Shown here piece by piece: positions 20,999-35,232 of a stretch of 64,000 nt of DNA (positions are counted from its first letter, which is position 1; each line of letters starts with the position of its first letter). The stretch covers positions 35,380,001-35,444,000 of the forward strand of contig JBAIAC010000010.1 of the NCBI GenBank assembly GCA_037349315.1, in the 5' to 3' direction. The translations under genes and the position numbers were made by a program. The DNA comes from Chelydra serpentina (Eukaryota; Chordata; Testudines; Chelydridae). The notes below the pieces were generated by a model. It ran no database searches and was not told the DNA's origin. It saw only the letters and a list, made by a program, of their open reading frames with translations.

Positions 20999-22755
20999 GC
21001 TTCCCTGCTAATACTGTGGGGATAGTATTTCCTGAAACTGTCCACTGCACAACTTCAGAAACATAGTGTGGCAGCGAAGGGAGTGAAGCAATGAGCTTAC
21101 TGTTAACCATCAATACCTGTTTCGACATGGTTCCAGAACACACTGATAACCGCAGTAAATAAACACCTCTTCCTGGGAAATAAACCAGAGGGAAATTTTT
21201 GTGTCGTAACAAGTTGTGTGGTAATTCTTCAGATGTTGCGTCATTCTCTTAAAAAGAGAGACGATTCCCAAGGTCTTTACCCAGTTAGCCTGGGTGTGCT
21301 CCTATTGCACGGCATTGTGCTGTGGCTCTGATGGCCTCACTCTTCATTGCCTTGCACCTTCTGTAGCTAATTACTCTTGTGCTAAGTAGGTATAAAATGC
21401 TACTGTCTGCACTGGTAGCATGCTGCACTCACTTGCATGGATGGGAAAGGGCAGAGTGGTGGAGAACCAGGCCCTGAATTTAAGAGGAAGATCCCTTCTG
21501 TACTCCTGAGCTAGACTCTTGAACAATCAAAGGGGGGTTGAAGAATCCATCCATGGTTTTATGCAAGACCCAATGAATACTGAGATGGGGTGCTTTTCAG
21601 CCTCTTTGGTCAGTGTTATGCTATGAAGGCCTCCAGCCTAGCTAGATTAAATGGATTTCTAAGGTTCTCTACCTTAATTCTAATAAATATCACAGTAATG
21701 TAAGGATTACTAGTGTTTGGGATGCAGCACTCTGTGATTTCGTAGCGGGAATGGGGCAGAAGTTCTGAGGGTGAGAGATGACATGCTTTTACTTTTGTAG
21801 GGGAGCTTGCTTTCCCAGAGCACCTACCTAAGAACAGTGATGATGTTGGACCTTCTTGTTCTTGGCACAGTTGACTGTAGGCTTTTCCTGGGTTTCGGGA
21901 ACAGAATTTACATGCTCACTTTGTGAGGCTCTCAAATGTCCTGATGATGGACATAATGTAAAACCTAGAAAGGAAGATTGGTGGTTGAGATATGGGAGGA
22001 GGAGCATAAAATCTATTTGGAACACAATCTAAGGCCCCAGTCCTGCATTCCTTGTATACCCAATAGTCCCACTGAAGTCAAAGGGGCAGGGACATTTTTT
22101 TTTTTTTTTTTTTTTGTACAATGAGGTCCTGGTCCATTTCTGGGGGTCCTAGGTGTTAAAGTAATAGAAATAATTGTAATAATGCATGCATGATTCAATT
22201 AGAAATAGAAACAGATTGTTTTGTAAATTACATTGTATGTTCTCCTCCATTTATTTTTCCCCATCATAAACATAGCCACTTCCTTTCCTTTCACCTAGTG
22301 AGCTCTGAATCAGGCATTAGTTTACCTCTTATCACTTACTTAGTGACTCACTGTACCCGAACTAACAATAGCTTGTTCAGGCTGCCCGCACGGTAGCGAC
22401 CCAATCTGGCCACTCTTAGCATTCTGAAGCTGGATATAAATGTGAGTTAGTCTTCCCCCAGACAACAGAACTTGAATAGCAACTGCACCCAGTTTGCTCA
22501 GCCAAACGTTCAGAAAATTTGAAAATCAGGAAGCACATGGAATGGCCCAAAGTTAGATCACAATTGCTCTAGTAATATACTTGGTCTGATCACATGACTA
22601 AAGTGGTGGCTTGCCCCAGGCCTACACTTGAAAATGTTAGGTTATTTTTTTTCTTTTCAAATTGGGGTCTGTTCTGAGCCTTTCACTGTTGGGCTGGGGT
22701 AAAGGGAGCTGATTTTTCAACTGCCTTGTGCAGTCATTTTCCTCTGGTGAGTGTG
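20999..22755. other. No gene recognised
   Basis: Contains a T run of about 20 at 22096-22116. The flanking cagtcctgcattcc segment resembles part of a small palindromic repeat. No exon support. Confidence 0.5.
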
Positions 22756-22757
22756 TG

Positions 22758-22830
22758 TTTCAGGGGGAGCAACTCATGCTTTTAGCTCTGGAGGTCCATG
22801 GTTCAATACCCAGTGTGTTGTCCAAGATAG
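22758..22830 (+). mobile_element. tRNA-like SINE remnant
   Basis: A box-B-like GGTTCAATACC at 22800-22810 follows a box-A-like TTTTAGCTCTGG (22780-22791). This spacing is short but tRNA-like. The rest is not tRNA-shaped, so it is likely a SINE head, not a tRNA gene. Confidence 0.4.
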
Positions 22831-23099
22831 CACAAAATTGGTGTTACACTATTGAATCAGGGTTTTGACTTACCTAACAACACACCTTTACATTGTAGTG
22901 ATCAGCTAACTTCTAACAAATCTCTAATGTAGACAAGGTACTGTAGGTTTTAACCTGTGATGAGCTGGTCCAGTTGGAACCTAGGCTCCCAGTTAGGCTT
23001 CAACTTCAACTCATCCAAGTTAGCACATGCTAAAGTGCAACTTGCCTTGCCTGCAGATGAGTTTTAGAAGGGATTGGTTAGAAAGTGCTAGTGTAACAT
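22831..23099. other. Unassigned sequence between two tRNA-like heads
   Basis: Contains phrases such as ttctaacaaatctctaatg and gatgagctggtccag with no family I recognise. The flanking heads are in opposite orientation. Confidence 0.4.
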
Positions 23100-25550
<2,451 letters not shown>

Positions 25551-25554
25551 CTGT

Positions 25555-26235
25555 AACTTGAACCAGAAGAAACAGGAGTTCTTTAAGTTAAGGGCCAATG
25601 TTAGCACAAGAACAAATGGATATAAACTGACTATCAATAAGCTTAGGCTGGAAATTAGATGAAGATTTCAAACCATCAGAGGAGTGAAGTTCTGGAACAG
25701 CCTTCCAAGGGGAACAATGGGGACAAAAAACCTAACTTGTTTCAAGACTGAACTTGAGAAGTTTATGGAGGGGATGGTATGATGAGATTGCCTACAATGG
25801 CATATGGCCCATCCATGTCATGTGCTATTAGCACATATCTCAAACGGCTGGTGATGGGACACTAGATGGGGAAGGCTCCAAGTTACTACAGAGAATTCTT
25901 TCCCAGGTGTCTGGCTGGTGAGTCTCACTGACATGCTCAGGGTCTGATTTCCCATATTTGGTTTGGGAAGGAATTTCCCCCCATGTCTGAGACACTGGGT
26001 GGTGGTTTTTGTTGTTGCCTTCTTCTGCAGCATGGGACATGGGTCACTTGCTGATTTGAACCAGCATAAATAGTGGATTCTCTGTAACTTTGAAGTCTTT
26101 AAATCAAGGTTTGAGGACCTCAATAACTCAGCCAGGGGTTATGGGCCAATTGCAGAGTGACATTCTGTGACCTGCAATGTGCAGGAAGTCAGACTAGATA
26201 ATCATGATGGTCCTTTCTGGCTTTAAAGTCTGAGT
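25555..26235 (+). mobile_element. Old CR1 LINE, 3' portion
   Basis: Translated fragments near 25610-25800 read like the C-terminal end of CR1 ORF2 (KLRLEIR, then VKFWNSLPRGT), in more than one frame. The segment ends with the CR1 3' signature around gtcagactagataatcatg and ggctttaaagtctgag (26190-26235). Heavily mutated, older than the copies at 9915 and 49884. Confidence 0.7.
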
Positions 26236-28281
26236 TCCTAACTCAGGATCCACTACTCCAAGATGTCTGGAGCCCAGTATACTCTGGCCACCATCCCATC
26301 ATGTCCCTTGCAGTGGGTAAGGAAGGCAGGGAGCTAGTCTCCTAGAGCTGTCTCTCTGCCAGGAAGGGATTCTCCTATGCCATGAAAATCCAGACCTGCC
26401 CCATTAGGGCCGCTTTCCCTTCTGTGCCCCTGGAGCAGGCCCAGTAGTTCTTCTGGCACCAAAATCAGATTGTCATCAGTTATTACTGGCCTTGAAAGCT
26501 GTATAACAAACTTTGAACATGGGATTTAATCTAATTCTTGTATAGTGTCTTTCATATGCAAGTAGTCATTGGCTCCCTCCATCCAGGAGTACAGTGAGCA
26601 TTTATCTTTATTAACACTTAGTGTTTTGGAGTGCTGTACGAACATGAACTAATTAAATCATCCTTGCACACCACCCTTCTGAGGTAGGCTGGCTTCAATG
26701 AAAGCCAGATCAGGCCCCAAATCAATATGTGCAGTTAGAGAGAGAGTGTTGTATTAATGCAAATTGTGATTACCAGTCACTATACAATATGGCCATAAAA
26801 ATGTCACCTTTGCCATAGGCATGCTTCTCCCAAGAAATTAAGTTTCATGCTGTCATATACATGTCATATGCCTGACTGTGAAAACCTCTCAGCCTGTTGT
26901 ACTGTAACTGCTGACTCTCATTTGCAAATGTGAAATAAATGGATTTTCCTGCATCCGCCTTTAAATAGCCAAATAAAGCTGTGGTCACATGGGTACTTTG
27001 CCCTTTGGCTAAGTTCAAATGCAGTAGCAGTTAACTATCTGGAATGTGTTCTCTCTTGGGAACACAGGCTTGATCCTGTGGGGTGCTGAGGATACTATTG
27101 TAAATGGAGAATGCTCAGCAGCCTGTAGGATTGTGCCCTTTTGTGAATGTCTCCTCTTGCAGATCCTTATGGTCACGGGGTATTTCTTTCTGGAATGCTT
27201 CAATTTTCATTTCACTTGAGGTACTGGGCCATTGGAAAGCCAGAAGCTTTTCCCAAAACCAAACCAAACAGGAGGAAACCAGCCCTGGTATTTATTTGCT
27301 TAGAAAGAGTACTGGCTCATGTTCAGCTTCCTGTCATGAGAAGATACCTTGAGCTAAACTGTTCACCAGCCAGAGATGCAAAATAACGAGGCTTTTATGC
27401 TACTGCCTGCAATTACCCCAACCAATATGCCCCACACGCTTTGTCAAAAGGCTTTTCTCTTCCGTATAAATAATAAACTCTGAACATACAGCAATAAAAA
27501 TGATAATTAAAGAAGCTTTGGACAGTATGTTCAGATGCAGTGATATTGCTCTGGAACTCATTTACATGAATTATGGCCTAGCCTAGATAAGTTTTATGGT
27601 GGAAAGGTGATTAGCAAGTTTATTACCTATAGCTGTTCCAGCAGCATGTTAGAGACTATGGACAACTCTACATGTAAATGGCTTTCAAAATGTGCTAATC
27701 TTTTTCTCCCTAGTAATTTCCCTTTGGCAGTTTCCCATTCTGCCTGAGGCATCCCACCCCATCCAGGGTTTTGTGCCGATGATTTTCAGGGATCTAGCCT
27801 GCTGCGGGGAGGAGGACAGGGTTGGGATATTAAATTTCCTACTGATTTGAGAGGGAGGAAAACTGGAAAACACGTTGCCTTCCCTGCAGTCCTGTTGCCA
27901 GAGGGGAGAGCCCCGGTTGGCATGGGAATTGTGGAGTTGGTGCATGGGCCCTCAATAGCCTCCCGCTGCTTGCATTGCTTGCGCTTAAGGGCAACCCCAG
28001 TCACATTCCTACAAAGTCCAACTCTCACTGATGTCCTGCCCTGCACAGAAGCACAACTTTCAGAGAACTGGACACCTATGTAGTGGGGGTTGGCAGCAAG
28101 CATCTGATTGACTTCCTGATCAGTCTAGTTCCATCACCTAAAACCCTGTCCTTGTCTGTGGCATGCCTCATGTTGTGCAGTGATACTACACTTCCCTTAG
28201 GTTGGGTCAGTCGTAAAGTTGAAAAGTTCCCAGGTTGTAGATGGGGTGATGAAGCTGAAGTCAATTCAAACACATTTGTTC
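26236..28281. other. No gene; MIR-type remnant and a palindromic repeat
   Basis: About 26600-26710 resembles a MIR 3' part (agtgctgtacgaac, ccttctgaggtagg). At 27067-27141 ends cttgatcctgtggggtgctgag and ctcagcagcctgtaggattg are inverted around taaatggag. The remainder is unassigned. Confidence 0.45.
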
Positions 28282-28289
28282 CCCAGTGA

Positions 28290-28600
28290 CAGGGCCGGCT
28301 CCAGGTACCAGCACAGGAAGCGCGTGCCTGGGGTGGCAAGCCGCGGGGTGGGGGGGACGGGACATGACGGTCGCCGTGAAGGCGGCAGTCAGGCAGCCTT
28401 CAGCGGCGTTTCTGGAGGAGGTCTGCCGGTCCTGCAGTTTTGGCGGCAATTCGGTGGCGGGGCTGCGGATGGCGCAGGACCGGCGGACCTTCTGCAGAAA
28501 TACGGTCGAATCCGCAGGAGCTGGGACCGCCCGCAGGCGTGCCGCTGAAAGCCGCCTGAGTACCATGCTTGGGGTGGCAAAATTAATAGAGACACTCCTG
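28290..28600. mobile_element. Non-autonomous hAT element (CAGGGCCGGCTC family)
   Basis: Left end CAGGGCCGGCTCCAGG, right end TAATAGAGACACTCCTG. TSD cccagtga (28282-28289) versus gccagtga (28601-28608), 7 of 8. GC-rich interior with many CG pairs, no transposase. ORFs crossing it on both strands are artefacts of composition. Confidence 0.85.
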
Positions 28601-28608
28601 GCCAGTGA

Positions 28609-30014
28609 TCTGACTTCCCTTCTGCCTGGGGAGCTGGAAAACCAGACAGATACAGGATTGATGCACAACTCCTCCTATGGCAGCACCTGAATTTCAAAAT
28701 GCACATCCTTAAAGAATTGTTCATATCAACAGTCATCCTCTTACATTGACTAACAGGTCATGTTACCTGCCTGTCCAGTCATACGGGATTGCTTTTCCCG
28801 GTAAAACTGGATGGTTGTTCAGTTGTAGAAAAACACATGCCTAAAAATTGCCTGATTGACAACCATGTAAACTAATGCTTGTTTATCCACAGCACAGGCT
28901 TGGTAAAGGCAGCGGCAGCCCAGTCTTACCTCTGCTGCCTCATTAACGTTGCTCAAGCCGGATTTGGAGGGACTGCCTGAAAGGGTGAGAGAGATAATTT
29001 ATACTTCGTGTCAGTTCCATCCTTGGCTTCTCTAGCAGGCTTGCTAGCACATGTCATTTAGCTGCAACATGATGTGTTTTGCGATACAGACACCTGCCCA
29101 CTGAGACTGCCAGTTTATTTCACATGGACCACTGACCCAAACCTCATATATGAACGACTCTGGATCATTACAGAATGGATTGAAACCCGTGACCTAGAAC
29201 TGAAGGGTTCTGTTTCCCACTCCCATTCCAAGATCTGTGCAGTCCCCATGGCTTTAAGTGGTAATTAAATCAAGTTTAGGAGCTAATGTTTTTAAGTTTG
29301 TGTTCTTATAAATAAATTTACATATCAAATAACAATTTGAATATGTAGCTGCGGTAGTTTTGAATGGGTAGCTTATATTGTTGTGCATAGCTAGAGTTTA
29401 AAGGGAGCATGACCATCTGTTTAGTACACATGCCTCTTTTCTTTAAAGGGAGGAGTCTCTTGTGTAGTAAGCATATAAGGGTATGTCTCCTTTAATACAC
29501 AGAATTTTTTTAGTAATAAATTTGGGTTCTTGGCAAACCAAACAGTGAGCCAAATTGATTCTTCCCAGAGTCCTCAGGGGGCAGGAAAACTCCATGTGGT
29601 TCCTTTCATCAGGTTTCTTGTACAATAGTTCTTCCATTGAGAGAAGTTTGGATTGTTGTGGAGTTTGCCTGGTGTGAGGCCTTGCAAACCCATGGATCCA
29701 CAGATTTCCTAGATCTGTGAAGGCCGGAACCATCTGCATGGATGGAAGCCCCTCCAATGTTTTCTCCTCCCCACTGGCCACTCCGCTCCTGCTGAAGCTG
29801 TGCTACTATTGGCTAGCTCCCCATTTGACTGCTCAGTAGCAACAACAAAGCAGACCTAGGAGGAGTTTATGCAACTCCAAGCTGAAATGACTGCTAGCTA
29901 GGTAATGCTAAAGAACTCTAGCTGCTTGTGAGTTTGGTGCTACAGAAGATGGCCAGTCCCTACTCTCTCGTTTTCTCGCCCCCTCTGCCAAACTCCATGG
30001 AGCTCAGTCCTGTT
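28609..30014. other. No gene recognised
   Basis: A 112-codon minus-strand ORF (29443-29781) has no domain I recognise and no supporting context. Otherwise nothing is assignable. Confidence 0.5.
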
Positions 30015-30142
30015 GCATCCGATGAAGTGGGTATTGACCCACGAAAGCTTATGCTCCAATACCTCTGTTAGTCTATAAGGTGCCACAGGACCCTTTGTCG
30101 CTTCTACAGATCCAGACTAACACGGCTACCCCTCTGATACTT
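30015..30142 (+). mobile_element. Penelope-like element tail fragment with hammerhead-like motif
   Basis: Same tail as 1780-1907. The hammerhead-like part spans 30015-30054: GCAT, CCGATGA (consensus CTGANGA with U4 changed), stem II gtgggt/gaccca, GAAA, GCTT, ATGC. The last part is a segment reading ccagactaacacggctacc. The left limit is uncertain and no TSD was found. Confidence 0.7.
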
Positions 30143-31056
30143 GAAATATTTTAGTGTTTTTTCACATTTCAGTGCAGCAACTCTGTATGACATTGACAAC
30201 AGCATAGCTTTTCCTTCACAGGGGCATTAAATAGGATCTAATGGATAATTAACAGACTTTCAGAGACTGCTATGTTTTGTCTACCCAGACAGAGAAACAC
30301 TTTTGGTTCTATTAAGCATTTCAGTCAGATACCAAACTGGAATAGGCCATGCAAACTGCTGAATAAGCTTTTTAGAATGTACCTGGTCTACAGGAAAAGT
30401 GCAGCTTTAAGCTGGTCTGATATTTCAGATCATAAATTGAGCCAAGAGCACGTGAAGTTTGATCAAGCTTAGTATATTGGATGTGCTGTTGCTTGGACAT
30501 TGTTTATCAGATGTCTCCTACTCCAGAAAGGACTGCAAACAACATGGGAACACTCTAACAGATTAATAGGAAACTTAAGTGGAATGTCAAATACCATGTG
30601 AGGCTTGGTTTGGATAGCACTGGTTCCTACTAGATCACTTCAGAGCCGAAAAGGTAAGTTACGTCACTCCTTATCAACTAAAGACTTTTTCAATGTACCC
30701 AAACAAGCACCTGGCCTGCAATTTTAGTCCTGCAATCACTCCAATCAACAGCTCTTTATTGCGAACAGTTAAGGCTAGAGGCAGAGTAATTGTTCACAAA
30801 TAGCAGAAGCTTTGAGAATGAAAATAGTACCCACTGAGTATAAACATTGTCCATAGAAAATACAGTGAGTGTGGCAGGAAGAATCTAGACTAATTAAATG
30901 TGTGAGTGGGTGGGGGGAGGGGGAAATCTATTGAAACTGTATACAAACGAATCAAAATACATGGGATCAGTGTAATCAATGGCCTAACTTTTAGAGGGGC
31001 CAAGCTCCCTCGATTCCCACTGAAGTCAAGGGAAGTTCAGAGAGGCTCAGTGCTCT
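30143..31056. other. No gene recognised
   Basis: No repeat or exon assigned. A short inverted gaagtcaagggaagttc segment at about 31022 is unexplained. Confidence 0.5.
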
Positions 31057-31117
31057 GAGAATCAAAAGAAGCGACAAAGGGTCCTGTGGCACCTTATAGA
31101 CTAATAGAGGTATTGGA

Positions 31118-31157
31118 GCATAAGCTTTCGTGGGTGAATACCCACGTCTTCGGATGC
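31118..31157 (-). ncRNA. Hammerhead-ribozyme-like motif in PLE tail
   Basis: On the minus strand: GCAT, CCGAAGA, stem II gtgggt/acccac, GAAA, GCTT, ATGC. The core differs from consensus at U4, so activity is doubtful. It follows the endonuclease ORF, placing the motif in the element 3' region. Confidence 0.45.
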
Positions 31158-31232
31158 AAGCAGTGGAAATGTCCAGGGGCAGATATAAATGTGTAGGGAA
31201 AACTTAGACTAGAGATAACGAGGTTAGCTCAG

Positions 31233-31766
31233 TCAGGGAGGGTGAGGCCCTCTTCTAGCAGCTGAGGTGTGAATACCAAGGGAGGAGAAACTGCTTTTGT
31301 AGTTGGCTAGCCATTCATAGTCTTTGTTTAAACCTGAGTTGATGGTGTCAAATTTGCAAATGAACTGAAGCTCTATTGTTTCTCTTTGGAGTCTGGTCCT
31401 GAAGTTTTTTTGCTGCAGGATGGCTACCTTTAAGTCTGCAATTGTGTGTCCAGGGAGGTTGAAGTGTTCTCCTACAGGCTTTTGTATATTGCCATTCCTT
31501 ATATCTGATTTGTGTCCATTTATCCTTTTGCGTAAGGACTGTCCAGTTTGGCCGATGTACATAGCAGAGGGGCATTGCTGGCACATTATGCCAGCATATT
31601 ACATTGGTGGATGTGCAGGTGAATGAACTGGTGATGGTGTGGCTGATCTGGTTAGGTCCTGTGATGGTGTCCCTGGTGTAGATATGTGGGCAAAGTTGGC
31701 ATCGAGGTTTGTTGCATGGATTGGTTCCTGAGTTAGAGTTATTATGGTGCGGTGTGTAGTTGCTGG
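31233..31766 (-). pseudogene. PLE ORF, C-terminal GIY-YIG endonuclease, frameshifted
   Basis: PLE proteins join a reverse transcriptase to a GIY-YIG endonuclease that nicks target DNA. Here only the C-terminal part remains. Upstream in one frame is a cysteine motif, CNKPRCQLC, typical just before the nuclease. After a frameshift near 31595 the second frame reads MYIGQTGQSLRKRINGHKS and later PVGEHFNLPGH and QRETIELQFI, matching the YIG, R and E positions of GIY-YIG folds, with the E in RETIEL. The frame ends at 31233 in a stop. No intact gene exists here. An assignment to the Neptune/Penelope group is likely but not decided. Confidence 0.85.
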
Positions 31767-31779
31767 CGAGAATCAAAAG

Positions 31780-32334
31780 TTATGTAGGTGCCTAAATATG
31801 GATATAGTTGCCTAACTGTAGGGCTATACGTTGGGAAATGTTTATACGGAATGCAGGGCATTCCTGCAGCACAGCAGTGCCTTTCTTTATGGGACTCTGG
31901 TATAGAGAGACTGAGACTCAAGCTTGCAAATGGACTTACAAGTGCAAAGCAAATATGCGTCTTTGGTGAGCTGAACACCATCAAAATTAGAGCTGGTTTG
32001 TTGGACTGAAAAGGCCTACTCCTTGGAGGTACTGAGTATCTGCAACTCCTACACTTCAGTGGCCCTTCTAGGAATCTAGCACCTTAGAATAATAAAGACT
32101 TGTGGGACACCCCAAGCTACAGTTCTTTAACCACTGGAGAATTTTGCCTATAGGCATACATAACCTAATTTTCTATCTAGATTTAAGGGCAGGAACCTTG
32201 TTTCAAGGACATTATTTGTTAAAGTGCTTAGCATAATGTTCGATGTTGTATTGCTGCTGATACTTAGCGCACTCCAATATGATTCCTATGATTTGTGGGC
32301 ATGGAGAAATGAACAGTTTCCACAGGCTAGTAAT
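31780..32334. other. No gene recognised
   Basis: Nothing assignable between the PLE and a MIR-type repeat. Confidence 0.5.
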
Positions 32335-32480
32335 AATAATGCCTAGCTCTTATACAGGTTTTTTCAGCCATGTACCTCAAAGGGCTTTACAAAGGTGGTA
32401 AATATCATGTATCCCGATTTTACAGATGGGAAAACTGAAGCACAGAGCGGCCACGTGACTCTTTTCATCTGTAATCATGT
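32335..32480 (-). mobile_element. MIR (CORE-SINE) remnant, minus strand
   Basis: The segment cccgattttacagatggg followed by actgaagcacagagcgg is the reverse of the conserved MIR body. Ancient and degraded. Confidence 0.7.
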
Positions 32481-34027
32481 GTGAAGTTGATATCCATGTA
32501 TGAAATAGTAGAGCCATGTGCAAAGGTAATTTACAAGAGCTTTGACCTTGTCCCTGTCCACTAATCCATCCCCCAGGACATAGTCTAAGATTAAAAACTA
32601 CCATGATTAAAAGAAAAAAATAAATTCAACAGAAAAATATTTTCTCCTTCTCCCTCCAGATGTATAATTCTCCCTTTCTAAGTGAAGCATATGCATATTG
32701 TTGGTATGACGATTGCTGCAGAACAACTAATCACTAGAAATGCTGGTTTGTTTCTCTCTCTCTCTCTCTCTCTCTATTATTCAGCATCTGGCTATTGCAA
32801 AGGTTGCGAGGGAAGGCTGGAAAGCTTGTCGTTAACTCTTCCACGTGTTCCCAAAGTATTTTTCTAAAGCAGCTTAGCGGTGTGTGGTGAGCTCTCATTT
32901 CCTAATGTCAGCAGTTAAGAGAGTGTGTCGGGGGATCATTTCAAGGTCCTATTACTTTGCCTGGTTGCATCATCTGTGATCGGAGACTGTAATTCCTTGA
33001 GAGAGCCCGATGCAAAGTGATGCACTGCTCCTTCCACAGTACACATCAAACAAAACGCAATAAGGGAAATAGGCCTCCAAGCAGTCGTTCTAGTTAACAA
33101 TAATACTTCATTCCTGGCTACTGAGTTAGCCCGAACTTGTGGATAGACTTCAACTGTGTATTTGACACCCTGGAAGGTCGGAGCAGTCTGGTCAGTGATT
33201 ATCTTTTAGAATTAGAAAGTGGATTCTGCCATCAGAGAGGCAGGAAAGGACGTGTGAGCAGAATGACTGTTTTAGTAATTATTGCTGGTGCTAAAACCAT
33301 GGGTTCAGAGATAACAGTCTCTGCAAGGAATCCAAATTTGTCCAGCTGCTCTTGTGTGAAACTTAATATTTTTTTGCCCTTTTAATATGGCCTTAATTTT
33401 CCCCTTAAATCATCCTTTCTCAAGACCCATGAAAATAAAGCTTACCAATCCTCTGAGCCACTCTTTGCGCAGTTCATTTTCATGTGAGTAAAAATAAATA
33501 AACAAACCAACGAACAGAGAGGCCATTTGCAAAGGAATTTGGTGGCAATGCTGCTGGAATGAATCTTCCACAATATTTGCTGTTTATGAAAAACAGACAA
33601 GGAAACAAGAGGTTGTTGCTGCACCTGGCTTTTCTTCAGCTTATCTGTTGTTCCCCAACATGTTCAAATCTTTGTTTGCATTGTGGAGCTCGCTTACTTT
33701 GGTGGGAGAGTGGGATAGAAGAGTGAGAAGGAATTTATTATCCTTCTAATGCCCTGTTTCCTGTAATGAATAGGACACCAAAAGAATGACAGCATTTGCC
33801 TACATGACTAAAATAAACAATGGCCAACATTCCTTAAACCTGTTTGAGACGTAAAAGCCAAATTTGGATTCAGGTCTGAATCAAAACTTCTTAGTCTGTT
33901 GAGGGATAGGGAGAGGAATTAGCTTTGTCAGAAGGTGGATCTGATGTTCCTGACTGAGTGGAGTCACTCCTAATTTACACCTATGTGAGACCAGAATCAG
34001 GCCCTGAGACCTTTGTGATTTGGCCAA
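32481..34027. other. No gene; short (CT)n at 32752-32776
   Basis: Apart from the 25-bp CT run, nothing is recognised. Part of a small palindromic repeat may lie at 33950-34005 (agaatcaggccctgag). Confidence 0.5.
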
Positions 34028-34710
34028 ATAATAATAATTACTTATTTGTATTACCATAGTGCCTAGGAGCCCTAGTCCTGACCCAGGACCCCATTGTGCT
34101 AGGTGCTGTACAAACACAGAACAAAAAAACAGTCCCTGCCCCAAGAAGCTTACAGCCGAAGATGAGACTATAGGTAGATACAGACAGACAGATGAGTACA
34201 AGGAAATAGTGAGACAATGTTGGTGAGCATGATAGGCAGTGGTCTTTGCACATGAGCAGCCTAACTGTTGTCCAGTTTTTGTAGGACTCATGGCAAAGGA
34301 GGGTTTTGAGGAGGGATTTGAAGGAGGATAATGAGGTAGATTTGAGGATGTTTATGGGGAGCTCCTCCGAAGTATGAGGGACAGCATGGGAGAAAGCACA
34401 AAGTTGATTGAAAATTTAACAAGTGGGCAGCAGGCCGATTGGAGGTGAGCACTGACAGCTTGATACCCAATGAGAAGATAGAGTGAGGACTGACAGAGAA
34501 GAGCCTTGAAAGTGAAGACAAGCAGTTTTTTCGATGCAATAGAGAGGTGGAAGTCGCTGGTGGGATGCAAAGAGAAGGATGACAAGGCCAAAGAAATGGG
34601 CTAGGAAAATGGTCTTTGAAGCAGCTGAATGGATATGAGTGAGGCAAGATCACCTTTGTCAAGGCCAGAGAGAAAGCTATTGCAGTAATCAAGATGGGAG
34701 TTCACAGACT
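34028..34710. mobile_element. Ancient MIR1_Amn/L2-like repeat
   Basis: The first part (34060-34165) carries cattgtgctaggtgctgta and cagtccctgccccaagaag, phrases of a common amniote CORE-SINE-type repeat. What follows to about 34710 (with gaggagggatttgaagg, ggtggaagtcgctgg, attgcagtaatcaag) looks like the accompanying longer repeat. I infer the family from memory of such phrases. A shorter relative lies at 48811-48990. Confidence 0.5.
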
Positions 34711-34890
34711 CGGCAGCATGTCTCTTGCTAAACCCTGATTATTTCTTTAATGTCTTTTAGCTGCTTTGGAATTCACAAAATACTCCAAACTCCATGATTA
34801 ATCCCAGAGCCCAAAAAATAAGACTATAATATCTACATGAAAAGCATCATCAGATACCCTCCTCCCCTGCAATGGGCAGTGAGTGACTTT

Positions 34891-34901
34891 GCAAAGTATT
34901 G

Positions 34902-34970
<69 letters not shown>

Positions 34971-34978
34971 TACTTTGC
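34891..34978. repeat. Near-perfect palindrome (AC)n(GT)n with matched flanks
   Basis: About 17 AC units meet about 17 GT units at 34934/34935. The outside arms gcaaagtatt (34891-34900) and aatactttgc (34969-34978) are exact inverted copies, equidistant from the centre. The palindrome spans 88 bp with a few mismatches where arms meet the repeat. Confidence 0.9.
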
Positions 34979-35187
34979 GCATATATATATATCTGATACT
35001 GATATATATATATATATGTCATATATACTGATATATATATCAGTACTGATATATATATCAGTATATATCAGTATATATATCAGTATATATATCAGTATAT
35101 CTATCTATCTATCAGTATATATATCAGTACTGATATATCAGATATATATATCTGATACTGATATATATATATATATCTATCAGTATC

Positions 35188-35231
<44 letters not shown>
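34979..35231. repeat. (TA)n tract with interspersed CAGTACTG/CTGATA units
   Basis: About 250 bp of alternating TA broken by tatcagta, gtactgat and (ATCT)n units. The breaks are themselves palindromic (cagtactg). Open frames across it, including the 226-codon one at 34899-35579, are translations of the repeat. Confidence 0.9.

Positions 35232-35232
<1 letters not shown>

Larger units (their letters stand above)
31069..31767 (-). mobile_element. Penelope-like element, truncated, minus strand
   Basis: About 700 bp flanked by the 12-bp direct repeat gagaatcaaaag (31057-31068 and 31768-31779). Read on the minus strand it starts inside the ORF before the GIY-YIG domain and continues through the stop and the 3' tail. 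Reverse transcriptase is absent, so it is a 5'-truncated insertion. This copy ties the tail sequence seen at 1780, 30015, 45159, 52427 and 53015 to PLEs. Confidence 0.9.

Noticed and set aside
27015..28736. Several ORFs of 60-135 codons as host exons
   Set aside because: No conserved domain, mutually overlapping on both strands, partly inside the hAT at 28290.
29443..29781. 112-codon minus-strand ORF
   Set aside because: No family recognised and no exon signals; kept as unassigned sequence.
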